A stretch of 40,295 nt of DNA from Cellulomonas citrea. Its GTDB lineage: Bacteria > Actinomycetota > Actinomycetes > Actinomycetales > Cellulomonadaceae. The DNA is taken from positions 1 through 40,295 of the forward strand of contig NZ_VWSD01000011.1 of assembly GCF_009829685.1 (NCBI RefSeq), given 5' to 3'. Position numbers and translations under genes: made by a program. The notes under the pieces were generated by a model that was given only the letters and a program-made list of their open reading frames with translations, ran no database searches and was not told the DNA's origin. Positions 28,971-38,626 of the stretch are shown here, piece by piece (positions within the stretch are counted from its first letter, which is position 1; every line of letters starts with the position of its first letter).

Positions 28971-30833
28971 TCAGCGCCCCGCGGCGGTCGACCCCTCGGC
29001 ACGGGTGTCGACGTAGAGCTCCTCGATCTGCGGCGCGAAGTCACGCAGCACGAGGGCGCGCTTCACCTTGAGCGAGGGTGTGAGGTACCCGTTGGCCTCG
29101 GTGAAGTCGGAGTCGAGCACCCTGATCTTGCGGATCGACTCCGCCCGGGACACCGCCTCGTTGGCACGCGTCACCGCGCGGTCCAACGCCTCGAGCACCC
29201 GGGGGTCGTGCGCCGCGGTCGCCACGTCCATGGCCGGCAGACCGTGCCCGGTGAGCCAGCCCGGCAGCATCTCGGGGTCCAGCGTGACGAGGGCGCCGAT
29301 GAACGGGCGCTGGTCGCCCACGACGACGACCTGGCTCACCAGGGGGTAGCCGCGCAGCCGATCCTCGAGCACCGCCGGGGCGACGTTCTTGCCGCCCGCG
29401 GTCACGATGATCTCCTTGAGCCGGCCGGTGATCCGCAGGTAGCCGTCCTCGTCGAGCGCGCCCAGGTCCCCGGTGCTGAACCAGCCGTCCACCAGCACCT
29501 CGGCCGTGGCCTCGGCCTCGTTGCGGTAGCCGCGGAACACGTGCGGGCCCCTGACCCAGATCCGGTGCTCGTCGTCCACCCGCACGCTGGTGCCCGGGAA
29601 CGGCGGGCCGACCGTGCCGACCTTGGTGAGGCCTGGCAGGTTGACGCTGCTCGGCGCGGTGGTCTCGGTGAGCCCGTAGCCCTCCATGATCTGCACGCCG
29701 ACGCCCCGGTAGAAGTGCCCGAGCCGCTCGCCGAGCGGCGCCCCGCCGGAGATCGACCAGCGCAGCCGCCCACCCATCGCGGCGCGCAGCTTGCGGTGCA
29801 CCAGCCGGTCGGCCACCACCCGGGCCGCGCGCAGCGAGGGCGACGGCCCTGCCGGCGTGTCCAGCGCGCGGGAGTACGTGATCGCGACCTTGGCTGCCCA
29901 GCGGAAGACCTGCAGCGAGGCCCCCGCGCCGGCCTTCTGCTCGGCCGAGTTGTAGACCTTCTCGAACACCCGGGGCACGGCCAGCAGGAACGTGGGCTTG
30001 AACGAGTCCAGGTCGGCCAGCAGGTTGCGCGTGTCGCTGGTGTGCCCCATGACCGCACCCGAGGCCAGGCACACGATCTCGATGTACCGGGCGAACACGT
30101 GCGCGAGCGGCATGAACATGAGGGTGCGCGACCCGGGGACGGCGCACACCTGGTCCAGGCTGGAGCGCACCCCGTTGAGCGCATGCGTGACGAGGTTCCC
30201 GTGCGTGAGCTCGACGCCCTTGGGTCGCCCCGTGGTGCCCGAGGTGTAGATCACGGTGGCGAGGGTGTCGGCGCCGGCCAGCGCGCCGCGGCGGGCCACC
30301 TCGTCGTCGGGGACAGCGACGCCGCGGGCGACCAGCGTCTCGACCGCACCCTCGTCGATCACCAGCACCTCGGTGAGGCCGGGCAGGTCGTCACGCACCG
30401 GGGCGAGCGTCGCGGCGTGCTCGGCGGTCTCCACCACGAGGAGCCGGCAGCCGGAGTCCGCGGCGATCCAGCGGACCTGCTCGGACGAGGACGTCTCGTA
30501 CACCGGCACGCCGACCGCACCGGCGGCCCACACGGCGAAGTCCAGCAGCGTCCACTCGTACCGGGTGTGCGACATGATGGCGACCCGGTCGCCCGGGTTG
30601 AGGCCACCGGCGACCAGCCCCTTGGCCACGGCGCGCACCTGCGCGTCGAACTCCCGCAGGGTGACCGGCTGCCACGGGGCGTCGGCCGCCCCCGCAGCAC
30701 CGTCCCCGGTGCCGTCGACGCGACGCTCGATGAAGACGGTGTCGGGGTCGGCGGCCAGCCGGTCCGCCAGCAACCAGGGCAGGGAGTGCCCCGGATCGGC
30801 GGCGACAGGTGCGGGGGAGCTGACCTCCCGCAT
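28971..30833 (-). CDS. fadD: Long-chain fatty acid-CoA ligase
   Basis: AMP-forming ligase of 620 residues that activates fatty acids to acyl-CoA. The ATP-binding loop is YTSGTTGRPKG (196-206), the adenylation motif GYGLTET (385-391), and the hinge region reads GWFSTGDLGALDEDGYLRITGRLKEIIVTAGGKNV. The length matches the actinobacterial FadD15 group (about 600 residues), which also activates lipids for membrane use. Its ATG shares one base with the valS stop (TGATG), so translation is probably coupled. The ribosome site is weak. Confidence 0.93.
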   Translation of the reverse strand: MREVSSPAPVAADPGHSLPWLLADRLAADPDTVFIERRVDGTGDGAAGAADAPWQPVTLREFDAQVRAVAKGLVAGGLNPGDRVAIMSHTRYEWTLLDFAVWAAGAVGVPVYETSSSEQVRWIAADSGCRLLVVETAEHAATLAPVRDDLPGLTEVLVIDEGAVETLVARGVAVPDDEVARRGALAGADTLATVIYTSGTTGRPKGVELTHGNLVTHALNGVRSSLDQVCAVPGSRTLMFMPLAHVFARYIEIVCLASGAVMGHTSDTRNLLADLDSFKPTFLLAVPRVFEKVYNSAEQKAGAGASLQVFRWAAKVAITYSRALDTPAGPSPSLRAARVVADRLVHRKLRAAMGGRLRWSISGGAPLGERLGHFYRGVGVQIMEGYGLTETTAPSSVNLPGLTKVGTVGPPFPGTSVRVDDEHRIWVRGPHVFRGYRNEAEATAEVLVDGWFSTGDLGALDEDGYLRITGRLKEIIVTAGGKNVAPAVLEDRLRGYPLVSQVVVVGDQRPFIGALVTLDPEMLPGWLTGHGLPAMDVATAAHDPRVLEALDRAVTRANEAVSRAESIRKIRVLDSDFTEANGYLTPSLKVKRALVLRDFAPQIEELYVDTRAEGSTAAGR

Positions 30834-33472
30834 CAGGCCGAGGCCTGCTCGAGCACCGCGTCGACCGCCACCGGGACGTCGACCTCGGCGACCTGGACCG
30901 CGAGGTCGCCCTGCAGTCGGCCGGCGGCGCGCACGTCCGCCAGGGCCAGCCCGACGGTCTGCTCGAGAGCCTCGGGGACCTGGAGCGTGGCCGACAGGAT
31001 CACGGTCCGCATCGAGACCTTGGCCTCCGACTTGACCTTGCGCAGCGCGGCCAGGGCCGATCCCGCGGCACCGACGACCGCGAACGGCGCGTCACCGGCG
31101 GCGGCACGCAGCGGTGCGGACGTCGGCCAGCCCGCACGGTGCACCGACCCGGTGCGCCACCACGACCAGACCTCCTCGGTGGCGAACGGCAGCACCGGGG
31201 CGAACAGCCGCAGCAGCACGTCGAGCGCGATCGCCAGCGCCGCACGGGCCGAGGCCGCACCGGCCGGATCGGCGTCCGCGGCGTAGGCCCGGTCCTTGAC
31301 CAGCTCGAGGTAGTCGTCGCAGAAGGTCCAGAAGAAGGTCTCGGTCACCTCGAGCGCACGGGTGTGGTCGTAGGCCTCGAGCGCCTCGGTCGCCTTGTCC
31401 ACCACGTCGGCCAGCCCGGCGAGCATGGCCCGGTCCAGCGGCACGACGACGGCGGCCGGGTCCAGGCTGACCGGCTCGTCGTCGGCGGCGAAGGACAGCG
31501 CGAACTTGCTCGCGTTGAGGACCTTGATCGCGAGCCGCCGGCCGATCTTCATCTGACCGACCTCGAAGGCCGCATCCGTGCCCAGCCGGGCCGAGGCCGC
31601 CCAGTAGCGCACCGCGTCCGAGCCGTGCTCGGTGAGCAGGCCCATCGGGGTGACCACGTTGCCCTTGGACTTGCTCATCTTCTTGCGGTCCGGGTCGAGG
31701 ATCCACCCCGACAGCGCCGCGTCGCTCCACGGCACCTGCCCGAACTCCAGGTGCGAGCGCACCACGGTGGAGAACAGCCAGGTCCGGATGATGTCGTGCC
31801 CCTGCGGGCGCAGGTCCATCGGGAAGACCTTGGCGAACAGCTCGGGGTCGGTGCGCCAGCCGCCGGCGATCTGCGGGGTGAGCGAGCTCGTGGCCCAGGT
31901 GTCCATGACGTCCGGGTCACCGATGAAGCCGCCCGGCACGCCGCGCTGCTCGGCGGTGTACCCCACGGGCACGTCGGAGGACGGGTCGACCGGCAGGATC
32001 GACTCGTCGGCGACCAGCGGGGCGTCGTACCGGGGCTCACCGTTCTCGTCGAGCGGGTACCAGACCGGGAACGGCACACCGAAGAAGCGCTGCCGGCTGA
32101 TGAGCCAGTCGCCGTTGAGGCCGCCGACCCAGTTGTCGTAGCGGACCTTCATGTAGTCGGGGTGGAAGGCGATCTGCTCGCCGCGGGCCAGCAGGGCGTC
32201 CCGCAGCGCGCCGTCCCGGCCGCCGTTGCGGATGTACCACTGACGGGACGAGACGATCTCGAGCGGCTTGTCGCCCTTCTCGTAGAAGTTCGCCTTGCGG
32301 GTGGTGGGGGTCGGTTCGCCGTCCAGGTCGCCGCTGGTGCGCAACGCCGCGACCACGGCCTCCCGAGCCGAGAAGGTGGTCTTGCCGGCCAGCTCGGCGT
32401 AGACGGCCTGGGCGCCGGGCGTGGTCAGCCAGTCCGGCGTCGAACGCTCCAGCCGCCCGTCGCGGCCGACCACCGTGCGGTTCGGCAGCTGCAGCTCACG
32501 CCACCACTGCACGTCGGTGAGGTCGCCGAAGGTGCAGCACATGGCGATGCCTGCGCCCTTGTCGGGTTCGGCCGCGGGGTGCGCGAGCACGGGGACGGCC
32601 ACGTCGAACAGCGGGCTGGTCACGGTGGTGCCGAACAGGTGCTGGTAGCGCTCGTCGTCGGGGTGGGCGATGAGCGCGACGCAGGCCGGCAGCAGCTCGG
32701 GCCGGGTGGTCTCGATGAAGACCGGGCCGTCGGCGCCGTGGAACGCGACGCGGTGGTAGGCGCCCGGGTAGTCGCGGGCCTCGAGCTCGGCCTGGGCGAC
32801 AGCGGTCTGGAAGGTGACGTCCCACAGGCCCGGTGCCAGCGCCTGGTAGGCCTCGCCGCGCGCCAGGTTGCGCACGAACGCCTGCTGGGCCACCGCGCGC
32901 GCCTCGTCGGAGATCGTGCGGTAGGTGCGCGACCAGTCGACGGACAGTCCGAGGTGGCGCCACAGCGCCTCGAACTGGGCCTCGTCCTCACCCGACAGCC
33001 GCAGGCACAGCTCGATGAAGTTGGGTCGGGAGATCGGCACCTGGTCGCCCGGCTTCACCGCCTTGCCGTCGGTGCCCTCGTGCGGCGGCACGAAGCCCGG
33101 GGTGTAGGTCAGCGACGGGTCGCAGCGCACGCCGTAGTAGTTCTGCACCCGGCGTTCGGTCGGCAGGCCGTTGTCGTCCCAGCCCATCGGGTAGAACACC
33201 TCGGCGCCGCGCATCCGGCGGAACCGCGCGACCACATCGGTGTGCGTGTAGGAGAACACGTGCCCGAGGTGCAGCGAGCCCGAGACGGTGGGCGGCGGGG
33301 TGTCGATCGCGTACACCTGCTCGGCCGGGGCCTGTGCGTCGAAGGTGTAGGTGCCCTGCTCCGACCAGGCCGTGCCCCACCGGTCCTCGAGCCCGTCGAG
33401 GCTGACCTTGTCCGGTACCCGTCGCGTCGTGGTGATCGACGGGTCGGGGGACGGCGGGGTCAGAGGGCTCAT
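30833..33472 (-). CDS. valS: Valyl-tRNA synthetase
   Basis: Class I synthetase of 879 residues that charges tRNA-Val. The HIGH-type motif is HLGH (68-71) and the KMSKS motif is intact (KMSKS, residues 598-602). The editing domain between them is present, with TTRPELLPACVALIAHPDD. The C-terminal anticodon-binding region and a short coiled tail are complete. The ATG at 33472 has no clear ribosome site. No T-box is visible in the 48-base gap to the esterase gene upstream. The fatty acid-CoA ligase gene follows with a one-base overlap. Confidence 0.97.
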   Translation of the reverse strand: MSPLTPPSPDPSITTTRRVPDKVSLDGLEDRWGTAWSEQGTYTFDAQAPAEQVYAIDTPPPTVSGSLHLGHVFSYTHTDVVARFRRMRGAEVFYPMGWDDNGLPTERRVQNYYGVRCDPSLTYTPGFVPPHEGTDGKAVKPGDQVPISRPNFIELCLRLSGEDEAQFEALWRHLGLSVDWSRTYRTISDEARAVAQQAFVRNLARGEAYQALAPGLWDVTFQTAVAQAELEARDYPGAYHRVAFHGADGPVFIETTRPELLPACVALIAHPDDERYQHLFGTTVTSPLFDVAVPVLAHPAAEPDKGAGIAMCCTFGDLTDVQWWRELQLPNRTVVGRDGRLERSTPDWLTTPGAQAVYAELAGKTTFSAREAVVAALRTSGDLDGEPTPTTRKANFYEKGDKPLEIVSSRQWYIRNGGRDGALRDALLARGEQIAFHPDYMKVRYDNWVGGLNGDWLISRQRFFGVPFPVWYPLDENGEPRYDAPLVADESILPVDPSSDVPVGYTAEQRGVPGGFIGDPDVMDTWATSSLTPQIAGGWRTDPELFAKVFPMDLRPQGHDIIRTWLFSTVVRSHLEFGQVPWSDAALSGWILDPDRKKMSKSKGNVVTPMGLLTEHGSDAVRYWAASARLGTDAAFEVGQMKIGRRLAIKVLNASKFALSFAADDEPVSLDPAAVVVPLDRAMLAGLADVVDKATEALEAYDHTRALEVTETFFWTFCDDYLELVKDRAYAADADPAGAASARAALAIALDVLLRLFAPVLPFATEEVWSWWRTGSVHRAGWPTSAPLRAAAGDAPFAVVGAAGSALAALRKVKSEAKVSMRTVILSATLQVPEALEQTVGLALADVRAAGRLQGDLAVQVAEVDVPVAVDAVLEQASA

Positions 33473-33520
33473 GGGCCCACATCTTCCCAGAAGCGACGGG
33501 TGCCTGCGGACGCCCCCGGC

Positions 33521-34633
33521 TCAGCCCTCGGTGTGCTGCGCCAGCCAGGTGAGCGCGGCCGGGGTCATCGCCAGCCAGGTGTCCCAGTTGTGCCCGCCGG
33601 TCTCCATGATCTCCAGGTCCGCGGTGACGTTCGGCCCGACGGCGGCCTGCAGCTTCTGGGCGTCCGACGCGGAGTCGCTGTCCTGCTTGCTCGCAGCCAG
33701 GAGCAGCGCCACCGGCTCGGCGGTGCCCTTGGCCGCGAGGGTGCGCAGGTCGTTCTCCTTCTTCGCCTGGTCCGAGCCGGCCAGGATCGGTGAGTCGGGG
33801 ATGTTGAAGCCCGCCAGGCTCGCGGCGGCCGAGAAGACCGTCGGACTGGTGAGCGTGAGGCGGACGGAGCACGCGGCGCCCGCGGACAGGCCCATGACCT
33901 GCCACCGGTGCACGTGGGGCGCCTTGGCGTTGAACGACGCGGCGACGATGTCGGGCACGTCCTGGGTCAGCCAGGTGGCGACCTGCGGGCCGCCCGTCGG
34001 TGCGTTGGCGCACCCCCAGTCGTCGCCGTTGACGTTGGTGGTGGCCGAGACGACGATCATCGGTTCCATGGTGCCGGCCTTGATCATGCTGGTGATGGTG
34101 CTCACCAGGTGCAGGCCGCTGAAGGTGTCGCCCGGGTTGCCCGGGAACCCGTCGAGGGTGAGCAGCACCGGCAGCTTGGCGCCTGTCGCGGAGTAGCCGG
34201 GTGGGGTCCACACGATGAGCTGGCCCGTGACGCCTGACTTCGCACCGGTGACCTGGGCCGTGAGCAGGCCGGAGCTGTCCGCGGTGAATGTTGTCGCCGC
34301 GGCGCCCGACCCGCCTGCGGCGGTCGCCGCGGGGCCGGGTGCGACCGTGGCCCCGTCACTCGGATCGCCTGCCGGCACGATCGTCGGGGTGCCGGGCTCG
34401 ACCGAGCCGATGAGCTCGGCCCACGTGACGTAGAACTGGTTGACCTGGTTGACCACGCCGAAGATGGCGGCGATGGCGAGCAGCTGGGCGAGCACCATGA
34501 GGAGCACCCGCTGCAGCCCTCGCCAGAAGGCGTTGCCGCGCAGGTGGTTCCACAGGACGAGGGCCAGCGGGATCGAGATGATCGCAGCGGTGATCGCGGC
34601 GGCCTCGAAGGCGACGGTGCCGGGTCCGAACAT
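33521..34633 (-). CDS. Membrane-anchored esterase, alpha/beta fold (paralogue 1)
   Basis: Product of 370 residues. Two N-terminal membrane segments (about 8-28 and 42-62) are followed by FYVTWAELIGSVEPG and a Pro/Ala/Gly linker. The external part is an esterase D/antigen 85-like domain: nucleophile elbow WQVMGLSAGAACSVRL and likely catalytic His in METGGHNWDTW. The true substrate is unknown; mycolyl transfer is unlikely in a Cellulomonas-like host. The ATG has TAGGCT exactly 6 bases upstream and no ribosome site (leaderless). A very similar gene lies 50 bases upstream. Confidence 0.85.
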   Translation of the reverse strand: MFGPGTVAFEAAAITAAIISIPLALVLWNHLRGNAFWRGLQRVLLMVLAQLLAIAAIFGVVNQVNQFYVTWAELIGSVEPGTPTIVPAGDPSDGATVAPGPAATAAGGSGAAATTFTADSSGLLTAQVTGAKSGVTGQLIVWTPPGYSATGAKLPVLLTLDGFPGNPGDTFSGLHLVSTITSMIKAGTMEPMIVVSATTNVNGDDWGCANAPTGGPQVATWLTQDVPDIVAASFNAKAPHVHRWQVMGLSAGAACSVRLTLTSPTVFSAAASLAGFNIPDSPILAGSDQAKKENDLRTLAAKGTAEPVALLLAASKQDSDSASDAQKLQAAVGPNVTADLEIMETGGHNWDTWLAMTPAALTWLAQHTEG

Positions 34634-34683
34634 GGGCGGAGCCTAGGGGCTGGTTCTGGACGGACGCGAGCGGTGCAACGGGG

Positions 34684-35823
34684 TCAGCCGCCGGTGTGCT
34701 GGGCCAACCAGGTGAGCGCCGGGGAGGTCATCGCCTGCCAGGTGTCCCAGTTGTGCCCGCCGCGGGTGATCATCTCGAGGTCAGCCGTGACGTTCGGGCC
34801 GATGGCGCGCTGCAGCGCGAGCGCGTCGGACGACGTGCTCGCGTCCTGCTTGCTGGCCGCGAGCAGCAGCGCGACCGGTCGCGAGGTGCCCGCGGCGGCG
34901 AGGGTGCGCAGGTCGTTGTCCCGCTTGGCCTGCGCGCTGCCGGACAGCACACGCGCATCCGGCACGTTCGAACCGGCCAGGCTCACCGCTGCCGAGAACA
35001 GGTCGGGCGTGGTCAGTGCCAGGCGGACGGAGCACGTGGCCCCCGACGAGTAGCCCATCACCTGCCAGCGGCGGCTGGTCACCGGCTGCACGTGGAACGA
35101 GGCCGAGATGATGTCTGGCACGTCCTGGGTCAGCCACGTCGCCACCTGCGGGCCGTCGCCGGGGGCGTTCGAGCAGCCCCAGTCCTTGCCGTCGACGTTG
35201 GTGGTGGCGGACACGACGAGGGTCGGCGGCACCGCACCGCTCGCCAGCAGCTCGCTCTCCTTCGGGATCAGCTGCAGCCCGTTGTACGTGTCCACCGGGT
35301 CGCCGGGTGACCCGTCGAGGGTGAGCAGCACGGGGAGCGCGTCGCCGGTCGGGGAGTAGCCGGGCGGGGTCCACACCAGGATCTGGCCGTCCACCCCGGA
35401 CTTGGGCCCGTGCACCTGTGCGACGAGCAGACCGGTGCCGTCGGGGGTGAACGTCGTGGCAGCCGCCCCGGAGGAGGTCGCGGGGGCGGCCGGCGTCGAC
35501 GGGGTGCTGGTGGGTGCCGGCGTGGACGGGGCCGTGGCGTTCGGACGCGGCGCCGACCCGTCGGGCACGATCGACACGTCGCCGGGCTCGGCGGCTCCGG
35601 CCAGCTCGCCCCAGGTGACATAGAAGTCGTTGGCCTGGTTGACCGCCGCAAACAAGGCGGACACCGCGGTGAGCTGGCACAGGAGCAGCAGGCCCAGGTG
35701 CTGCAGGACGCGCAGCGGGACGGGGCCGCGCACCCGGTTCCACACCACGAGCGTCAGCGGGAGGCAGGCCACGAATGCGGCGACGGAGACGGCCAGGAAC
35801 GAGCGGGAAGCGGGTCCGAACAC
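34684..35823 (-). CDS. Membrane-anchored esterase, alpha/beta fold (paralogue 2)
   Basis: Product of 379 residues from a GTG with TACCCT 7 bases upstream (leaderless type). The design repeats its neighbour: two N-terminal membrane segments, FYVTWGELAGAAEPG, a Pro/Thr linker, then the esterase domain with WQVMGYSSGATCSVRL and ITRGGHNWDTW. The shared stretches (for example WGCSNAP-DGPQVATWLTQDVPDI against WGCANAP-GGPQVATWLTQDVPDI) show a tandem duplication. Differences lie in the linker and the residue next to the nucleophile (GYSSG against GLSAG). Confidence 0.85.
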   Translation of the reverse strand: MFGPASRSFLAVSVAAFVACLPLTLVVWNRVRGPVPLRVLQHLGLLLLCQLTAVSALFAAVNQANDFYVTWGELAGAAEPGDVSIVPDGSAPRPNATAPSTPAPTSTPSTPAAPATSSGAAATTFTPDGTGLLVAQVHGPKSGVDGQILVWTPPGYSPTGDALPVLLTLDGSPGDPVDTYNGLQLIPKESELLASGAVPPTLVVSATTNVDGKDWGCSNAPGDGPQVATWLTQDVPDIISASFHVQPVTSRRWQVMGYSSGATCSVRLALTTPDLFSAAVSLAGSNVPDARVLSGSAQAKRDNDLRTLAAAGTSRPVALLLAASKQDASTSSDALALQRAIGPNVTADLEMITRGGHNWDTWQAMTSPALTWLAQHTGG

Positions 35824-35886
35824 TCACGACAGGGTAGGTGACCGGCATGAGAGACCAGGTCAAACGCCCGGTTCGGTACGAGATCT

Positions 35887-36462
35887 TCACGCCGGCTCTG
35901 CGTCGGGTTCACCCTCCAGCCCGGCCCGTCGGGCACGGTAGGCGGCGACATGAGCCCGGTTGCCGCAGTTGTTGACGTCGCAGAACCGCCGCGAGCGGTT
36001 GCGGGACAGGTCCACGAGGACGGCCTGGCAGTCGTCGGCCCCGCAGACCGCCATCCGCTCCCACTCGTCCGAACGGATCACGTCGACGACCGCCATCGCG
36101 GCCTCGACCAGCACCCGGACCGGCAGGGGGGCCTGCAGCGAGGTGGCGTGCAGGTGCCAATCCCAGCCGTCGTGGCGCACGAGGTAGGGGACCGCCGCGG
36201 CCTCGCGCAGCATCGTGTTCACCAGGACGGCGGCGTGGTCACGGTCGGCCGACCACAGCGTGTGCAGCCGGGCGCGCACCTCGTGCACCTGGCCGAGCTC
36301 GTCGTCGTCGCCGTCGTGCCGGCCGGCGAACCCGTGCTCGACGTAGAACCGGTCGAGGTCCTCGACGGTGGCCAGTGCGTCGGACCCGTCACGGCGCAGC
36401 GCGGTGTTGACCAGGGCGGCGGCGGTCACGAGGTTCTGCTGGGTGTCATAGGCGAAGGGCAT
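35887..36462 (-). CDS. CGNR zinc-finger / ABATE-domain regulator
   Basis: Product of 191 residues; the ATG has AGGAG 6 bases upstream. The N-terminal ABATE-like domain opens DTQQNLVTAAALVNTALRRDG. The C-terminal treble-clef finger is WERMAVCGADDCQAVLVDLSRNRSRRFC and CGNRAHVAAYRAR, with four Cys in the family pattern. These proteins are thought to be stress-linked transcription factors. It is divergent from an EamA transporter gene, a pairing I recall as common in actinobacteria, so it probably controls that transporter. A TAGAGT hexamer (36489-36484) may be its -10. Confidence 0.92.
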   Translation of the reverse strand: MPFAYDTQQNLVTAAALVNTALRRDGSDALATVEDLDRFYVEHGFAGRHDGDDDELGQVHEVRARLHTLWSADRDHAAVLVNTMLREAAAVPYLVRHDGWDWHLHATSLQAPLPVRVLVEAAMAVVDVIRSDEWERMAVCGADDCQAVLVDLSRNRSRRFCDVNNCGNRAHVAAYRARRAGLEGEPDAEPA

Positions 36463-36572
36463 GTTGACTCCTGACAGGCCGGGACTCTACTGTCACGAGC
36501 GTACGGGCAGATGACTCCTGGCCGGCGCGTGCGGACGAGCACGATCGAGCGTGGACGAGTGACGGGACGGCG

Positions 36573-37535
36573 ATGGCGGGGCGCGGGGCAGCAGGGGTCA
36601 TGACGGGGCTCGTCGGGGCGGCTGCCTTCGCGACCAGCGGGCCGATGGTCAAACCGCTGCTCGCGATCGGCTGGACGCCCGGCGCCGCCGTGCTCGTGCG
36701 GCTGTCCATGGGTGCCGTGCTGCTCGCTGTGCCGACCGTGCTGGCGGTGCGCGGACGGCTGGGTGTGATCGCCGAGCGCTGGCGGCTCGTGCTCGCCTTC
36801 GGGCTGTTCGGCGTCGCCGGGTCCTCCACCATGTTCTACCTGGCCGTCGACCGGCTCACGGTCGCCGTGACCCTGCTCGTGGAGTACACCGGACCGCTGC
36901 TGCTCATCGGCTGGGCCTGGCTGCGCAGCCGGCAGGCCCCCGCACCCACCACGCTGGCCGGCGCCGCGCTGGCGATGGGTGGGCTCGTCCTCGTGCTCGA
37001 CGTCGCCGGTGCGGTGCACCTGGACCCCCTCGGTCTGGTGTTCGCCGGGCTGGCCGCCGTCGGCAACGCCGCCTACTTCGCCCTGGTCGGGGTGCCCTCC
37101 GCGCTGCCACCGGTGGCGCTGGCCGGCGCCGGGATGGCGGTGGCCGCCGCCGCGATCGGTGCGCTCGCCCTGCTGGGCGTCCTGCCCGTGCACCTGGTCG
37201 CCGGGCCGGTCACGATGGCCGGCGCGCAGCTGTCCTGGGTCGTCCCGGTGCTCGTCGTCGGTGTGCTGCCCACCGCGTTCGCGTACGGCGTCTCCTCGGT
37301 GTCGGTGCGGCTGCTCGGGGACCAGCTCGCCTCGTTCGTGGCGCTCGCCGAGGTGCTGTTCGCGGTGCTGCTCGCCTGGGCCGTGCTGGGCGAGGCGCCT
37401 GCGGCCGCGCAGGGGCTCGGTGCGGTGCTCGTCGTCGGCGGGGTGGCCCTCGTGCGCCGGGCGTCGATGGCAGCGCAGGACGTGCCGGTGGAGGTCGAGC
37501 AGACCGAGTCCCGTGCCGAGCCGGTGGCCGTCTGA
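36573..37535 (+). CDS. EamA/DMT-family transporter
   Basis: Integral membrane protein of 320 residues with about ten membrane segments in two repeats, the typical EamA design (first repeat from residue 10, TGLVGAAAFATSGPMVKPLL; second from about 150, GLVFAGLAAVGNAAYFALVG). The short acidic tail is cytosolic. The substrate is unknown; such proteins export amino acids or other metabolites. ATG 36573 is used; an ATG at 36600 has AGGGG just before it and is also possible. It faces away from the CGNR regulator gene. Confidence 0.9.
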   Translation: MAGRGAAGVMTGLVGAAAFATSGPMVKPLLAIGWTPGAAVLVRLSMGAVLLAVPTVLAVRGRLGVIAERWRLVLAFGLFGVAGSSTMFYLAVDRLTVAVTLLVEYTGPLLLIGWAWLRSRQAPAPTTLAGAALAMGGLVLVLDVAGAVHLDPLGLVFAGLAAVGNAAYFALVGVPSALPPVALAGAGMAVAAAAIGALALLGVLPVHLVAGPVTMAGAQLSWVVPVLVVGVLPTAFAYGVSSVSVRLLGDQLASFVALAEVLFAVLLAWAVLGEAPAAAQGLGAVLVVGGVALVRRASMAAQDVPVEVEQTESRAEPVAV

Positions 37536-37554
37536 CGGTGATTAGGCTGACCTC

Positions 37555-38571
37555 ATGGGTCAGGTGACTGCAGGCGGGCTGACGATCGGCTACGCCGCGA
37601 TGCTCGAGCAGTTCGCGCCGATGGAGGTCGTGGGCCTGTCCGCCTACGCCGAGGAGCACGGCTTCTCCGGTGTGATGGCGGCCGACCACTTCCAGCCGTG
37701 GGTGCCGGCCCAGGGGCAGGCGGCCTTCGTCTGGAACGTGCTCACCGCCATCGGTGAGCGCACCGTCGGTGACATGGGCCCGGGGGTCACGGCACCGACG
37801 TTCCGCTGGCACCCGGCGATGGTCGCCCAGGCCTCGGCGACGCTCGCGGCGATGTACCCCGGTCGGCACTGGCTGGGCCTGGGCTCGGGCGAGGCGCTCA
37901 ACGAGCACGTCGTGGCCGGCTACTGGCCGGAGGCGCCCGAGCGCATCAACCGGATGTTCGAGGCCATCGAGATCATCCGCAAGCTGTTCACCGCCTCGCT
38001 GGCGGGCAAGGACGTCAAGCACGCCGGCACGTTCTACAAGATGGAGTCCACCCGGCTGTGGACCATGCCGGAGGTGGCCCCGGAGATCCTGGTCGCGACG
38101 GCCGGTCCGGTCACCGCCAAGCGGGCCGGGCGGCTGGCCGACGGCCTCATCACGGTCGGGGCCCCGCTGGAGAAGATCAGCGGGCTGTTCGCCAAGTTCG
38201 CCGAGGGCGCCCGCGAGGCCGGGAAGGACCCCGACACCCTGCCCAAGGTGCTGCAGCTGCACCTGTCGTGGGCGGACACCGACGAGCTGGCGATGGCCAA
38301 CGCCCTGCACGAGTGGCCCAACGGCGGCATGAAGTTCCCCAAGGCCGACATCCGTTCACCGTGGGACTTCGAGCAGATGGCCAAGCTCGTGCGTCCGGAG
38401 GACTTCGCCGGTCGGATGGTCGTGTCCGCCGACCCCGACGTGCACCGCGCCGAGATCCAGAAGTACGTCGACCTCGGGTTCGACCGCATCTACCTGCACA
38501 ACGTCGGCCGCAACCAGCGGGAGTGGATCGACGTGTTCGGCGCGCAGGTGCTGCCGGCGCTGGTGCGCTGA
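37555..38571 (+). CDS. F420-dependent LLM-class oxidoreductase (FGD-like family)
   Basis: Flavin-like TIM-barrel oxidoreductase of 338 residues. It carries ADHFQPW, TAPTFRWHPAMVAQA and GLGSGEALNEHV, which match the F420-binding and active-site regions of Mycobacterium glucose-6-phosphate dehydrogenase (His40, Trp44 and Glu109 region). The sugar-phosphate-binding residues of true FGD are not clearly kept, so the substrate is uncertain (F420-G6P-like family, TIGR03557 type). The ATG has TAGGCT 6 bases upstream and no ribosome site. An F420 ligase gene lies 520 bases downstream. Confidence 0.9.
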   Translation: MGQVTAGGLTIGYAAMLEQFAPMEVVGLSAYAEEHGFSGVMAADHFQPWVPAQGQAAFVWNVLTAIGERTVGDMGPGVTAPTFRWHPAMVAQASATLAAMYPGRHWLGLGSGEALNEHVVAGYWPEAPERINRMFEAIEIIRKLFTASLAGKDVKHAGTFYKMESTRLWTMPEVAPEILVATAGPVTAKRAGRLADGLITVGAPLEKISGLFAKFAEGAREAGKDPDTLPKVLQLHLSWADTDELAMANALHEWPNGGMKFPKADIRSPWDFEQMAKLVRPEDFAGRMVVSADPDVHRAEIQKYVDLGFDRIYLHNVGRNQREWIDVFGAQVLPALVR

Positions 38572-38626
38572 GGAGCCGGTGCGCGAACTCGGCCCGGTCG
38601 AGGTGTCCGGGGACTAGGTTCGCGCC

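Noticed and set aside
33473-33520. T-box leader in front of valS
   Set aside because: The gap is only 48 bases and shows no T-box core, specifier stem or terminator.
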